DNA of 64,000 nucleotides from Pseudomonadales bacterium. GTDB lineage: Bacteria; Pseudomonadota; Gammaproteobacteria; Pseudomonadales; Azotimanducaceae. The notes below the pieces were generated by a model. That model had not been told where the DNA came from. It made no database searches and saw only the letters and a program-made list of their open reading frames with translations. The DNA lies in the NCBI GenBank assembly GCA_041395945.1, contig JAWKZN010000001.1, positions 1,984,001 through 2,048,000 on the forward strand, given 5' to 3'. The position numbers were made by a program, and so were the translations under genes. Positions 1 to 8,262 of the stretch are shown here, piece after piece. The first letter of the stretch is position 1, and each line of letters opens with the position of its first letter.

Positions 1-639
1 CCCATTCAGGGCATTCACTTCCACGACGACGGCAGGCTGAACGAATTCGAAGACACCCACCCCGAGGCACTGGCCGCCTTCGCGGTGGCTGTCGGCAGAA
101 CCTTCGATCCCGACCTGCTGCATGCCGACCCGGATCTGGCCCACCGCTGGACCAGGTTCAAAAGCCGGGCGCTGACGGATTTCTCTCTCGAACTGAGCCG
201 AGTTCTGGCGCGCTGGCGCCCGGGTCTGAAAACATCCCGTAATCTGTTCGCACCTGCGCTCACCGACCCCGGCTCGGAACGCCATCTCGCGCAGAACTAC
301 ACAAATTACCTGGCCAGCTATGACTACACCACAGTGATGGCCATGCCGCGCTTCGAGAAACGTCCCAATCATCGGCGCTTCTTCGCCGCACTCATCGAAG
401 CCGCTGGCCGCCAGCCTGGCGGACTCGCACACACCATTTTTCAGCTGCAGACCGTCGACTGGGTATCGCAGCAGCCCATCGACAGCCGGGAACTGCGACG
501 GACCATGGAGTTCCTGCGCGCCCGGGGGGTCGACAATCTCGCCTACTACCCGGATGACTTCATCAAGGGCAGACCGGACCTTGAGCAGATGATTCGCGGC
601 ATGTCGCTGACAGAAACACCCGGACAGAGGGTGCACTGA
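1..639 (+). CDS. pgaB: Poly-beta-1,6-GlcNAc N-deacetylase PgaB, C-terminal part (truncated by window edge)
   Basis: Partial gene: the frame is open from base 1, so the N-terminal deacetylase domain lies outside the window and about 212 residues are visible. The first residues read PIQGIHFHDDG, followed by an acidic stretch, which matches the start of the C-terminal glycoside-hydrolase-like domain of PgaB. In this family the protein is an outer-membrane lipoprotein that partly deacetylates and helps export the biofilm polymer PNAG. Its TGA overlaps the ATG of pgaC (TGATG), indicating translational coupling within a pga operon. The family call rests on the motif and on the pgaC and pgaD neighbours. 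Confidence 0.87.
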   Translation, partial: PIQGIHFHDDGRLNEFEDTHPEALAAFAVAVGRTFDPDLLHADPDLAHRWTRFKSRALTDFSLELSRVLARWRPGLKTSRNLFAPALTDPGSERHLAQNYTNYLASYDYTTVMAMPRFEKRPNHRRFFAALIEAAGRQPGGLAHTIFQLQTVDWVSQQPIDSRELRRTMEFLRARGVDNLAYYPDDFIKGRPDLEQMIRGMSLTETPGQRVH

Positions 640-1913
640 TGGATGCGGCATTTCAGAGCCTGCTGAACTTCACCTTCTACTACCCGCTGTTCATGTCGAT
701 CCTGTGGATCACGGCTTCCGTGTACTACTTCTACTACCGGGAGAAGGAAGCCAACACCCAGCCGGAACATCCCCCCGAACTCGACGTGTGGCCCGGGGTG
801 AGTTTCATCGTGCCCTGTCACAATGAGATGGAAAACATCGAAGAGACCGTGCGTTCCCTGCTGGCTCAGGACTACCCGGAATTCGAGATCATCGTGATCA
901 ACGATGCAAGCTCAGACGAAACCGGCGCCATCCTGGATCGACTTGCCGCCGCGCATCCCCAGGTACGCGTCGTGCATTTTGCCAGCAATCAGGGCAAGGC
1001 AATGGGACTGCGGGTCGGTTCACTCACCGCCAGGCACGACGTCCTGGTGTGTCTCGATGGCGATGCCCTGCTCACGCCCCAGTCGACCCGCTGGCTCGCC
1101 CATCACTTCGCACTCTGGCCCCGTGTCGGTGCGGTGACCGGCAATCCCCGGGTCCGCAATCGCACCACCCTGCTCGGCCGAATTCAGGTCGGCGAATTTT
1201 CCTCGATCATTGGCCTGCTCAAGCGCGCGCAGCGGATCTATGGCCGGGTCTTCACGGTCTCCGGTGTGGTGGCCGCCTTCCGCAAAGTCGCCGTGCACCA
1301 GGTCGATTACTGGGGTTTGAACGTGATGACCGAAGACATCGACATCAGCTGGCGTCTGCAGCTCAATCACTGGGACATCCGCTATGAGCCCAACGCCCTG
1401 TGCTGGATCCTGATGCCGGAAACTTTCGGTGGTCTCTGGCGCCAGCGACTGCGCTGGGCACAGGGCGGCATCGAGGTCCTCGTCAACCACATGCGCAGCC
1501 TGTTCCGGTGGCGCACCAGGCGCATGTGGCTGGTGGCGACAGAGCTAGTAGTCAGCACCTTCTGGGCCTACACCATGGCTCTGGTATTCAGCTTCTGGCT
1601 GCTTGGTCAGTTTGTCGCACTGCCTGCACCCCTGGATTCCGCCACCATTCTGCCGGGCTGGAGCGGTCTGCTGCTCGGCACCACCTGTCTGCTGCAGTTC
1701 GCGGTGAGTCTGGTGATCGACAGCCGCTATGAACGTCAGCTCGGCCGGGTCTATTACTGGATGGTGTGGTACCCGATGCTGTACTGGATCATCCAGGTCG
1801 TGACTTCGGTCACCGCTCTGCCCCGGGCACTGGCCCGCGGCAGCAATCGGCGCGCCATCTGGCGCAGCCCCGACCGCGGACTGCGGGACACGGACACTGC
1901 AGATGGTTCGTGA
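639..1913 (+). CDS. pgaC: PNAG synthase glycosyltransferase PgaC
   Basis: A processive family-2 glycosyltransferase of 424 residues that polymerises UDP-GlcNAc into poly-beta-1,6-GlcNAc at the inner membrane. Visible are an N-terminal membrane segment (about residues 12-32), the GT2 fold starting SFIVPCHNE, NDASSDE (88-94), the metal/nucleotide motif LDGD (139-142), TEDID (231-235), and the acceptor motif RQRLRW (about 268-273) typical of processive synthases. C-terminal hydrophobic helices follow. The length matches E. coli PgaC. The start overlaps the pgaB stop and the end overlaps pgaD by 11 bases. Confidence 0.95.
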   Translation: MDAAFQSLLNFTFYYPLFMSILWITASVYYFYYREKEANTQPEHPPELDVWPGVSFIVPCHNEMENIEETVRSLLAQDYPEFEIIVINDASSDETGAILDRLAAAHPQVRVVHFASNQGKAMGLRVGSLTARHDVLVCLDGDALLTPQSTRWLAHHFALWPRVGAVTGNPRVRNRTTLLGRIQVGEFSSIIGLLKRAQRIYGRVFTVSGVVAAFRKVAVHQVDYWGLNVMTEDIDISWRLQLNHWDIRYEPNALCWILMPETFGGLWRQRLRWAQGGIEVLVNHMRSLFRWRTRRMWLVATELVVSTFWAYTMALVFSFWLLGQFVALPAPLDSATILPGWSGLLLGTTCLLQFAVSLVIDSRYERQLGRVYYWMVWYPMLYWIIQVVTSVTALPRALARGSNRRAIWRSPDRGLRDTDTADGS

Positions 1914-2385
1914 AATCAACGATGTGATCATCAATGCCCGCCGGGTGCTGACACGCCGCGCGCGCCGCCGGGACCGGCTGCTCACCCTGGCGCTGTGGGC
2001 CCTCTATGCCTATCTGTGGCTGCCTCTGATCAGTCTCTTCGCCTGGCTGCTCGGTCTGCAGTTCGCCTACACCCTGGTCGAACGCGCCGGTGGCCCCGCC
2101 AGCCTGGTGAACCTGCTGTACTGGTTCGGACTGTTTGTACTGCTGATCAGCCTGTGCATCGTCGGCTGGTCGCGTTTCCAGCTGCGACGCTTCGGTGAGC
2201 GGGAAAGGCGGCTCGCGGTACCCACAGTGACCTTCGAACAGGAAGCCGCCTACTGGGACATTGACCGCACCACCCTCACCCGGCTGCGGGAGCGCCAGCA
2301 GAACAGCGTGACATTCGACAGCGACGGTCGGCTGCAGTTACTCGAGCACCCTCAGCCCTCGGCCGGATCCCAGATCGCCTCCTGA
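1903..2385 (+). CDS. pgaD: PgaD-like auxiliary subunit of PNAG synthesis
   Basis: A 160-residue protein with two strong hydrophobic segments (about residues 27-52 and 63-85) and a charged cytoplasmic tail, the PgaD architecture. PgaD binds PgaC and supports polymerisation under c-di-GMP control in E. coli. It is poorly conserved in sequence, so the assignment leans on position directly after pgaC with an 11-base overlap, size and topology. The 3' end overlaps the stop of the convergent FMN dehydrogenase by 34 bases, leaving no room for a separate terminator. Confidence 0.82.
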   Translation: MVREINDVIINARRVLTRRARRRDRLLTLALWALYAYLWLPLISLFAWLLGLQFAYTLVERAGGPASLVNLLYWFGLFVLLISLCIVGWSRFQLRRFGERERRLAVPTVTFEQEAAYWDIDRTTLTRLRERQQNSVTFDSDGRLQLLEHPQPSAGSQIAS

Positions 2386-3500
2386 GTAATCTGATTCACC
2401 GCGGTCAGTCCACAGAAGGCCATGGTGAGGTCCAGTTCGCTGGCAATGATCTCGAGTGCGCGGGTAACACCCGCCTCCCCCATCGCACCCAGTCCGTAAA
2501 GAAACGCGCGCCCGATCAGCACGCCCCGTGCACCGACTGCAAGGGCTTTGAAAACATCCTGTCCGGAAGTGATCCCGCCATCCATCCACACATCGATGTG
2601 ATCCCCCACCGCTGCAACGATGGGCGCGAGTGCGGCGATGCTCGAGGGTGCGCCGTCGAGCTGACGGCCCCCATGATTGGACACGATCAGCGCATCCGCA
2701 CCGGAACGCACTGCGAGCCGTGCATCCTCTACACACATGATGCCTTTCAGGATCAGCGGTCCACCCCAGCGGTCCTTGATCCAGGCAACGTCTTCCCAGT
2801 TCAGAGTGGGATCGAACTGCTGCGCTGTCCAGGCGGCCAGTGAGCCCATGTTACCGATGCCCTCCACATGACCGGCGATGTTGCCGAAACCGCGACGGGA
2901 AGTACCAAGCATGCCCGCACACCAGGCGGGTTTGGTCAGCAGATTGAGGATGTTGCGCAGAGTGGGTTTCGGTGGTGTGGACAGGCCATTCTTCAGATCC
3001 TTGTGCCGCTGACCGAGAATCTGCAGATCGAGGGTAAGTACCAGTGCCGAACAGCCTGCCGCTTTCGCACGATCAATCAGACGCCCGACAAAGTCCCGAT
3101 CCCGCATCACGTAGAGCTGAAACCAGAACGGCCGTTGCGTCCGGGCGGCAACGTCTTCGATCGAGCAGATGCTCATGGTCGACAGCGTGAAGGGTATGCC
3201 GAATTTTTCAGCGGCCCGGGCGGCGAGTATCTCGCCATCCGCGTGCTGCATGCCGGTCAGACCGGTGGGGGCCAGGGCAACGGGCATGGCGGCGCTGTCT
3301 TCGAGCATGCTGGTCGCCAGGGATCGCTCCGAGATATCGACCGCCACCCGCTGGCGCAGCTTGATCCGCGCGAAATCTTCGGCATTGGCCCGGTAGGTAC
3401 TCTCACTCCAGGAGCCGGAATCCACATAGTCGTAAAACATCCGCGGTACCCGCCGCTCATGCAGCACCCGCAGATCTTCAATACAGGTGATCACCGGCAC
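2352..3500 (-). CDS. FMN-dependent alpha-hydroxyacid dehydrogenase (lactate/mandelate dehydrogenase family)
   Basis: A TIM-barrel FMN enzyme that oxidises L-2-hydroxyacids to 2-oxoacids. Visible are the N-terminal family signature (IEDLR, then RVPRMFYDYVDSG), ALAPTGL at the FMN site, WFQLYV, the catalytic segment VSNHGGRQLD with the active-site His and Arg, and DGGITSGQDV plus IGRAFLYG for phosphate binding. The frame stays open to an ATG at 3587, but those about 29 residues are arginine-rich and unlike the family. GTG at 3500 (VPVITCIEDLR) fits homologues better. It lies 10-98 bases after the methyltransferase, depending on start. Lactate, glycolate and mandelate cannot be told apart as substrates. 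Confidence 0.88.
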   Translation of the reverse strand: MPVITCIEDLRVLHERRVPRMFYDYVDSGSWSESTYRANAEDFARIKLRQRVAVDISERSLATSMLEDSAAMPVALAPTGLTGMQHADGEILAARAAEKFGIPFTLSTMSICSIEDVAARTQRPFWFQLYVMRDRDFVGRLIDRAKAAGCSALVLTLDLQILGQRHKDLKNGLSTPPKPTLRNILNLLTKPAWCAGMLGTSRRGFGNIAGHVEGIGNMGSLAAWTAQQFDPTLNWEDVAWIKDRWGGPLILKGIMCVEDARLAVRSGADALIVSNHGGRQLDGAPSSIAALAPIVAAVGDHIDVWMDGGITSGQDVFKALAVGARGVLIGRAFLYGLGAMGEAGVTRALEIIASELDLTMAFCGLTAVNQITQEAIWDPAEG

Positions 3501-3597
3501 CGCGGCGCGACTCTCAGGCGCAGACCGGTGACGCCGGCCTGCCGTACGACAGCTGCCGGTCGCACGCAGTGTGCGCGTACGCAACATGCGCGTCGCA

Positions 3598-4671
3598 CTA
3601 CGGCCGCACCTCGTAGTAGAGATTGCTCGGATCCTCGAAATCGTGGAGCTGGAAGCGACCGAAACCTCCCGCCTTCACCATCTTCTCCGCAACTTCCGGG
3701 TTGAAGCCCAGCGTGCCGAGTCCGGCACCACCCGGTTCCGACAGAGCCGACGACATGCAGGCCGACACCGAAAAGCCGTAGAACATGGCGAGCAGCGGAT
3801 TGCGCAGGTTATCTTTGAATTCCGACTGGCTGCGGATGTCTTTGATGAGCCAGGTGCCGTCCGGCTGCATCGCACCGCGGATGGATGCAATCACCTCTGC
3901 CGGATGGGTCATGTCGTGAATGCAGTCAAAGGTGATGAGAAAGTCGTAGGTCGGTTTCTTCGGCAGACTCTCGCCGCCCGCAACAAAGAGTTTCACGTTA
4001 TTCAGGCCGAGCTCTGCCACTTTTGCACGACAGCGGTCGATGGCATGGCCGCTGGGGTCGTAGCCGTGGAACTCCGAATTCGGAAACGCTTTCGCCATAG
4101 CCATCAGGGCAACCCCGCCACCGCACCCGACATCGGCCGCCACAGCACCCGCAGACAGTCTCTCCACGACACCATCCAGGGCGGGCAGTATGTTCGGCAC
4201 CAGTTCCTGGCGGGTCCAGGGACCCAGCATCCTTTCGGTGCGATGGGCGGCGTTCGGGCCGAGGTCCTCGTATGAGAGACCGATTCCCGTCCTGAAGGCT
4301 TCCACCAGTTTATCCACGGTCGCCGGCGGTGTGGCACCGGCAAAGGCTCCCGCAGCGAAAGCCAGACTGCCGGTCTCATCCGCCAGCACGGCGGCACCAA
4401 CCCTGGTCAGTTCGAATCGATCATCCGGGATGTAGTTGATCAGCCGCGCTGCCGCCTGCCCGCGCAGCCATTCGAGCAGCCAGCGTTCCTTGAGACCCGT
4501 GCGTTCTGCCAGCTCGGCTGCACTGACCGGCCCGGCACCATCGAGCGCTTTGTACAGCCCGAGCCGGTCACCGATGTGGATCATCAGGGACACCATCTCG
4601 CCCTGCTTGTAACTCCAGACACTGAAGGAGTAGCGCTTCAGTTCCTCCGGGTCGATGGCCACTTCAGACAT
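3598..4671 (-). CDS. Class I SAM-dependent methyltransferase with N-terminal winged-helix-like domain
   Basis: A 357-residue protein. The N-terminal third (about residues 20-95) resembles the helix-turn-helix dimerisation module seen in Rv2258c-like methyltransferases, including LGLYKAL and AELAERTGL. The SAM-binding motif DVGCGGGVAL is at about 170-180, with acidic residue and FDCIHDM further on. The start has a good GAGGA site six bases upstream. It sits 9 bases after pit and appears co-transcribed. The methyl acceptor is not evident. Confidence 0.85.
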   Translation of the reverse strand: MSEVAIDPEELKRYSFSVWSYKQGEMVSLMIHIGDRLGLYKALDGAGPVSAAELAERTGLKERWLLEWLRGQAAARLINYIPDDRFELTRVGAAVLADETGSLAFAAGAFAGATPPATVDKLVEAFRTGIGLSYEDLGPNAAHRTERMLGPWTRQELVPNILPALDGVVERLSAGAVAADVGCGGGVALMAMAKAFPNSEFHGYDPSGHAIDRCRAKVAELGLNNVKLFVAGGESLPKKPTYDFLITFDCIHDMTHPAEVIASIRGAMQPDGTWLIKDIRSQSEFKDNLRNPLLAMFYGFSVSACMSSALSEPGGAGLGTLGFNPEVAEKMVKAGGFGRFQLHDFEDPSNLYYEVRP

Positions 4672-4680
4672 AAGTATTCC

Positions 4681-5937
4681 TCAGGTAAGAATGATTCGGA
4701 GCAGATAGTAGAAAAATACCGCGAGTGCGGCACCCGCGGGAAGGGTAATGATCCAGGACATGAGAATGGTACGGATCACACCGAGATTGAGTGCGCCGAT
4801 GCCCCGGGCGAGACCGACACCGAGCACCGCGCCGACCAGCGTATGGGTTGTGGAGATCGGCAGTCCGGTACCACTGGCGAGTACCACCGTAGAGGCTGCA
4901 GCGAGGGTCGCGGCAAATCCCCGGCTGGGCGTGAGTTCGGTGATGTTGCTGCCTACCGTTGCAATCACCCGGTAGCCGAAGGTCGCCAGTCCCACCACGA
5001 TACCCACCGCACCGAGCAGGAGCACGTAGAGCGGTACCGGCGATGACTGGGAGACCAGTCCTGTCTGCAGGATCGATACCACGGCGGCCACCGGGCCGAT
5101 CGCGTTCGCCACATCGTTGGAGCCGTGGGCAAACGCCATGGCGCAGGAAGTGACGATCATGAGAATGCCGAAGACCTTTTCCACGTTGGTGAAATGGAAG
5201 GCTTCCACTTCCGTCGGACTTGCCGGCGGTATGCGACGGATCATCAGTACACCCAGCGCAGTAACCAGTGTGGCAAAGCACAGGGAATAAAGGAGCGCTT
5301 CGCTGCGGCTGATATCCAGCCCCACGTGGGACAGACCTTTGGTGAATGTGACCAGGCCGATCACCAGGGCAGTCAGGAAGATGTAATAAGGCACATAGCG
5401 TCGCGCCGCCTTCTCCGGATCGAGCTGATCGAAGATCAGCTTCTGCACGGTCATGATGATGACGAAGGAGGCCGCACCCGCCAGCACGGGTGAAACCACC
5501 CAGCTTGCAGCGATCGATCCGACCTTACCGAGATAGACGGCCTCCGGACCAACGGCCACCAGTGCGAAGCCGACGATGGCGCCGACGATGGAGTGGGTGG
5601 TTGAAACCGGCCAGCCGTAGCGGGATGCCACCGTCAACCAGACCGCTGCGGCCAGCAGCGATGCCAGCATGCCGAACAGCAGCACATCCGGATCGTTCAA
5701 CAGGTCCGCATCGATGATGCCTTTACGGATCGTATCCGTGACCTCACCACCGGCGAGGAAGGCACCCAGAAACTCGAAGATCGCCGCGATCACAATCGCC
5801 TGCTTCACGGTGATCGCCTTGGAACCGACGGAGGTGGCCATCGCATTCGCCACATCGTTGGCGCCGATACCCCAGGCCATGTACAGGCCGAAAATCAGGG
5901 CGAGGGACAGCAGTACGAAATTCGGGTCCAGGCTCAT
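4681..5937 (-). CDS. pit: Low-affinity inorganic phosphate transporter, Pit family
   Basis: A 418-residue integral membrane protein with the internal duplication of PiT carriers: GANDVANAMATSVGSKA near the N-terminus is repeated as HGSNDVANAIGP, and STTHSIVGAIVG is repeated as STTHTLVGAVLG. About ten to twelve hydrophobic helices are visible. It would import phosphate, or metal-phosphate, by proton symport. Its ATG overlaps the stop of the DUF47 gene by four bases, the usual Pit-accessory pairing. Confidence 0.95.
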   Translation of the reverse strand: MSLDPNFVLLSLALIFGLYMAWGIGANDVANAMATSVGSKAITVKQAIVIAAIFEFLGAFLAGGEVTDTIRKGIIDADLLNDPDVLLFGMLASLLAAAVWLTVASRYGWPVSTTHSIVGAIVGFALVAVGPEAVYLGKVGSIAASWVVSPVLAGAASFVIIMTVQKLIFDQLDPEKAARRYVPYYIFLTALVIGLVTFTKGLSHVGLDISRSEALLYSLCFATLVTALGVLMIRRIPPASPTEVEAFHFTNVEKVFGILMIVTSCAMAFAHGSNDVANAIGPVAAVVSILQTGLVSQSSPVPLYVLLLGAVGIVVGLATFGYRVIATVGSNITELTPSRGFAATLAAASTVVLASGTGLPISTTHTLVGAVLGVGLARGIGALNLGVIRTILMSWIITLPAGAALAVFFYYLLRIILT

Positions 5938-6617
5938 TTGGCGAGCATCATCTGAATTCTGTGGGCGACCCGTTCGGAGATGTCCGCAAAATCCGCGAGC
6001 AGCTCGAAGAGCCTGTACAGAAACATCACTCCCACGGGTGGCAGATCGTTTTCGATGGCAAACAGGGCCCGGCGCAGCTGGGCCTGCAGTTTGTCGCTGT
6101 CCCGCTCCCGGGCTTCCACCGCCTCGATCATGGCGATCACCTGGGAGGCCTCCCGTCCGCTGAAACCGGAGACCAGCAATTCATCGAGTTCTTTCACCAC
6201 AGCACCGGCCAGACGCGCAGTGTCCACACAGACATCCGCGTATTCCGAAGCCTGGACCTGAATCGACGGCGGAAACTGCAGTTGACGACCCGTAACCAGC
6301 CCGGCGATGTCTTCGGCCCGGTTCGCCAGTTTGTCCTGGCGGGTCAGCAGGTCGAGCAGGTCGGCGCGGGCCACGGGGAGCAGGAAACCTCTGGGCAGTT
6401 GCGAGCGGATGCCGCTCTTCACGTCATCGGCCCTTGCTTCGATGAGGGATATTTCATCCCGGAGCCGTTCCACCTCTGTCCAGTTCCCCCCCTCCGCCTG
6501 CCGCAGCAGTTCGAGGGTCATCTCCGCCGCCTCGATGCAGAGGCTCATGTGGACCTGCACTGCCTGAAAAGGCGACTTGCCGAAGATATTCGAGAGATAT
6601 CCGCCAACCGTACTCAA
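5934..6617 (-). CDS. DUF47 / TIGR00153 PhoU-like Pit accessory protein
   Basis: A 227-residue all-helical protein beginning with the family hallmark IFGKSPFQ and ending with two long helices (DLPPVGVMFLYRL, then SERVAHRIQMML). These PhoU-like proteins are encoded next to Pit carriers and are thought to modulate them. The frame is open further upstream, but TTG at 6617 is the clear start: a perfect AGGAGG lies 7 bases upstream, and the TTG overlaps the stop of the GFA gene (TTGA). The extra upstream residues would run antisense-like through that gene and do not match the family. Confidence 0.9.
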   Translation of the reverse strand: MSTVGGYLSNIFGKSPFQAVQVHMSLCIEAAEMTLELLRQAEGGNWTEVERLRDEISLIEARADDVKSGIRSQLPRGFLLPVARADLLDLLTRQDKLANRAEDIAGLVTGRQLQFPPSIQVQASEYADVCVDTARLAGAVVKELDELLVSGFSGREASQVIAMIEAVEARERDSDKLQAQLRRALFAIENDLPPVGVMFLYRLFELLADFADISERVAHRIQMMLAK

Positions 6618-7078
6618 TTCACTTCCTCCTTTGTTGACCGTCCGCTGCCCGGTGGATTGCGGCTGAAGCGCAGAGTAAACCAGCTGCGCCGATGCCAGGG
6701 CTGGGCTTCGGACATCCAGATGTGCATCCGCGGGCGGAAGCTCGCCGGCTCGTCCAGGGTGCCGACTTTCACCGAGCAGCTTTCGGTCTGGGCATCGTTC
6801 CAGGCCAGGACATGGGTACCACAGGTGCCGCAGAAGGCGCGGGTGACATGGTTGCCCGCTTCCGAGAGCACAGTGAATTCCTTGGGAATCCCCCTGGTGA
6901 TCCTGAATTCCTCTTTGCGCACCACAACCACATAGGCGGGCGCGCCACCTGCCGCATACTGGCAGCTGCGGCAATGGCAGGCCAGCTGCGCCACCTTCGG
7001 CTCATAGAACCCGTAGCGGATCTCTCCGCACGCACAGCCACCTGTGCGCTTCACCTTGTCGTTTTTCAGTTCAGCCAT
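6614..7078 (-). CDS. GFA-family zinc protein (glutathione-dependent formaldehyde-activating fold)
   Basis: A 154-residue GFA/CENP-V-fold protein. The zinc-binding cysteines are visible as CACG near residue 15, CHCRSC near residue 35, and CGTCGTH in the second half. The founding enzyme joins formaldehyde to glutathione, but most members have no tested activity. ATG at 7078 is preceded by AAGGA at a suitable distance; a longer frame to 7183 lacks family similarity. It is the first gene of a coupled run with the DUF47 and Pit genes. Confidence 0.87.
   Translation of the reverse strand: MAELKNDKVKRTGGCACGEIRYGFYEPKVAQLACHCRSCQYAAGGAPAYVVVVRKEEFRITRGIPKEFTVLSEAGNHVTRAFCGTCGTHVLAWNDAQTESCSVKVGTLDEPASFRPRMHIWMSEAQPWHRRSWFTLRFSRNPPGSGRSTKEEVN
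6625..6630 (-). promoter_or_regulatory. Strong Shine-Dalgarno fixing the TTG start of the DUF47 gene
   Basis: AGGAGG on the minus strand with a 7-base spacer to TTG at 6617-6615. It lies inside the last codons of the GFA gene and decides the start against longer frames. Confidence 0.8.
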
Positions 7079-7122
7079 TGCCGCGTCCTTGTGTGACTTG
7101 CCTTTCCTTCGAAACCACTCAC

Positions 7123-8094
7123 TTACACCGGATTGGGGAGCGGCTGACCGTCGAAGCAGGCCCGAAGATTGTTCAGCGCGCACATACCCATGGCGATGCG
7201 GGTCTCCCGACTGCCGCTGCCGAGATGCGGCAGCAGCACCACATTCTCCAGATCGAGGAGCTGCGCGTTCACCTCGGGCTCCCGTTCGTACACGTCCAGT
7301 CCCGCTCCCCCAATCTGCCCCCGGGCGAGTGCGGCTGCCAGAGCGCTCTCATCAACGATATCGCCCCGCGCAGTGTTCACGAGTATGCCGTGTGCCGGCA
7401 TTCGTGCGAGCCTTTGTGCATCAATCAGATGCCGGGTTTCGGGTGTCGCCGGACAGTGCAGCGACACAAAATCCGACCGGTTCAGCAGCTCATCGAGGGT
7501 GCAGTCTTCCGCGTCGAGGGGATTGAGAACCTCAGGGCGGATGGCCGAGCGCCCGCTGAGCAGGATCTTCATGCCGAAACCGAACCGGGCCCGCTGCGCA
7601 AGCGCCAGACCAATGCGACCCGCCCCCACGATTCCCAGTGTCTTACCGCTGACCCGGGTACCCAGCAGGTGGGTGGGCCGCCAGCCCTGCCAGCGGCCGG
7701 CCCGCAGTTCCCGCTCGCCTTCCCCCGTGCGCCGTGCCGTCATGAGCAGCAGGGTCATGGCGAGATCGGCGGTGCAGTCGGTCAGCACTCCCGGTGTGTT
7801 GCTCACCCGGATACCATGCCGGGCGGCGGCATCCCGATCGATGTGATTGAACCCCACCCCGAAATTAGCGATAAGGCGCACCTTAGGCACCAGACCTTCG
7901 AAGCAGGCGGCATCCAATCGATCAGTGACCGTGACACAGAGCGCGTCCGCAGCAGCCAATGCCTCACGCAGTTGTGCCTTCGTGAAGGGTTCGTCGGTTT
8001 CGTTCAGCCGGGTGTCGAAGCTTTCGCACAGGCGGGCTTCCACCGGCGCCGGCCAGCGCCGGGTCACGACCACAAGAGGTCGATCAGCAGACAT
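7123..8094 (-). CDS. NAD(P)-dependent D-2-hydroxyacid dehydrogenase (glyoxylate/hydroxypyruvate reductase-like)
   Basis: A protein of about 323 residues. It has NFGVGFNHID in the substrate domain, the dinucleotide motif GIVGAGRIGLALAQR, the catalytic Arg in NTARGDIVDE, a Glu in EREPEV, and the catalytic His in LLPHLGSG. It interconverts D-2-hydroxyacids and 2-oxoacids. ATG at 8094 (MSADRPL) is taken as start; ten further residues to 8124 are possible. No clear ribosome site is seen. It lies 44 bases upstream of the GFA gene and may head the same transcript. Confidence 0.9.
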   Translation of the reverse strand: MSADRPLVVVTRRWPAPVEARLCESFDTRLNETDEPFTKAQLREALAAADALCVTVTDRLDAACFEGLVPKVRLIANFGVGFNHIDRDAAARHGIRVSNTPGVLTDCTADLAMTLLLMTARRTGEGERELRAGRWQGWRPTHLLGTRVSGKTLGIVGAGRIGLALAQRARFGFGMKILLSGRSAIRPEVLNPLDAEDCTLDELLNRSDFVSLHCPATPETRHLIDAQRLARMPAHGILVNTARGDIVDESALAAALARGQIGGAGLDVYEREPEVNAQLLDLENVVLLPHLGSGSRETRIAMGMCALNNLRACFDGQPLPNPV

Positions 8095-8262
8095 GGAAAA
8101 GCCGCGCGCCCGCGCGAGAATCACGCACTGTCATGAGTGTCCAGAAACGCCCCAAAGCCGGGCGAGTATAGCCGGAAGCACCCCTGGATTGGATTCCAAC
8201 CTATGATCCCAACTCCGGGACACCTACAATCCCCGGACAGACGATCATAGTGGGTGGGTACC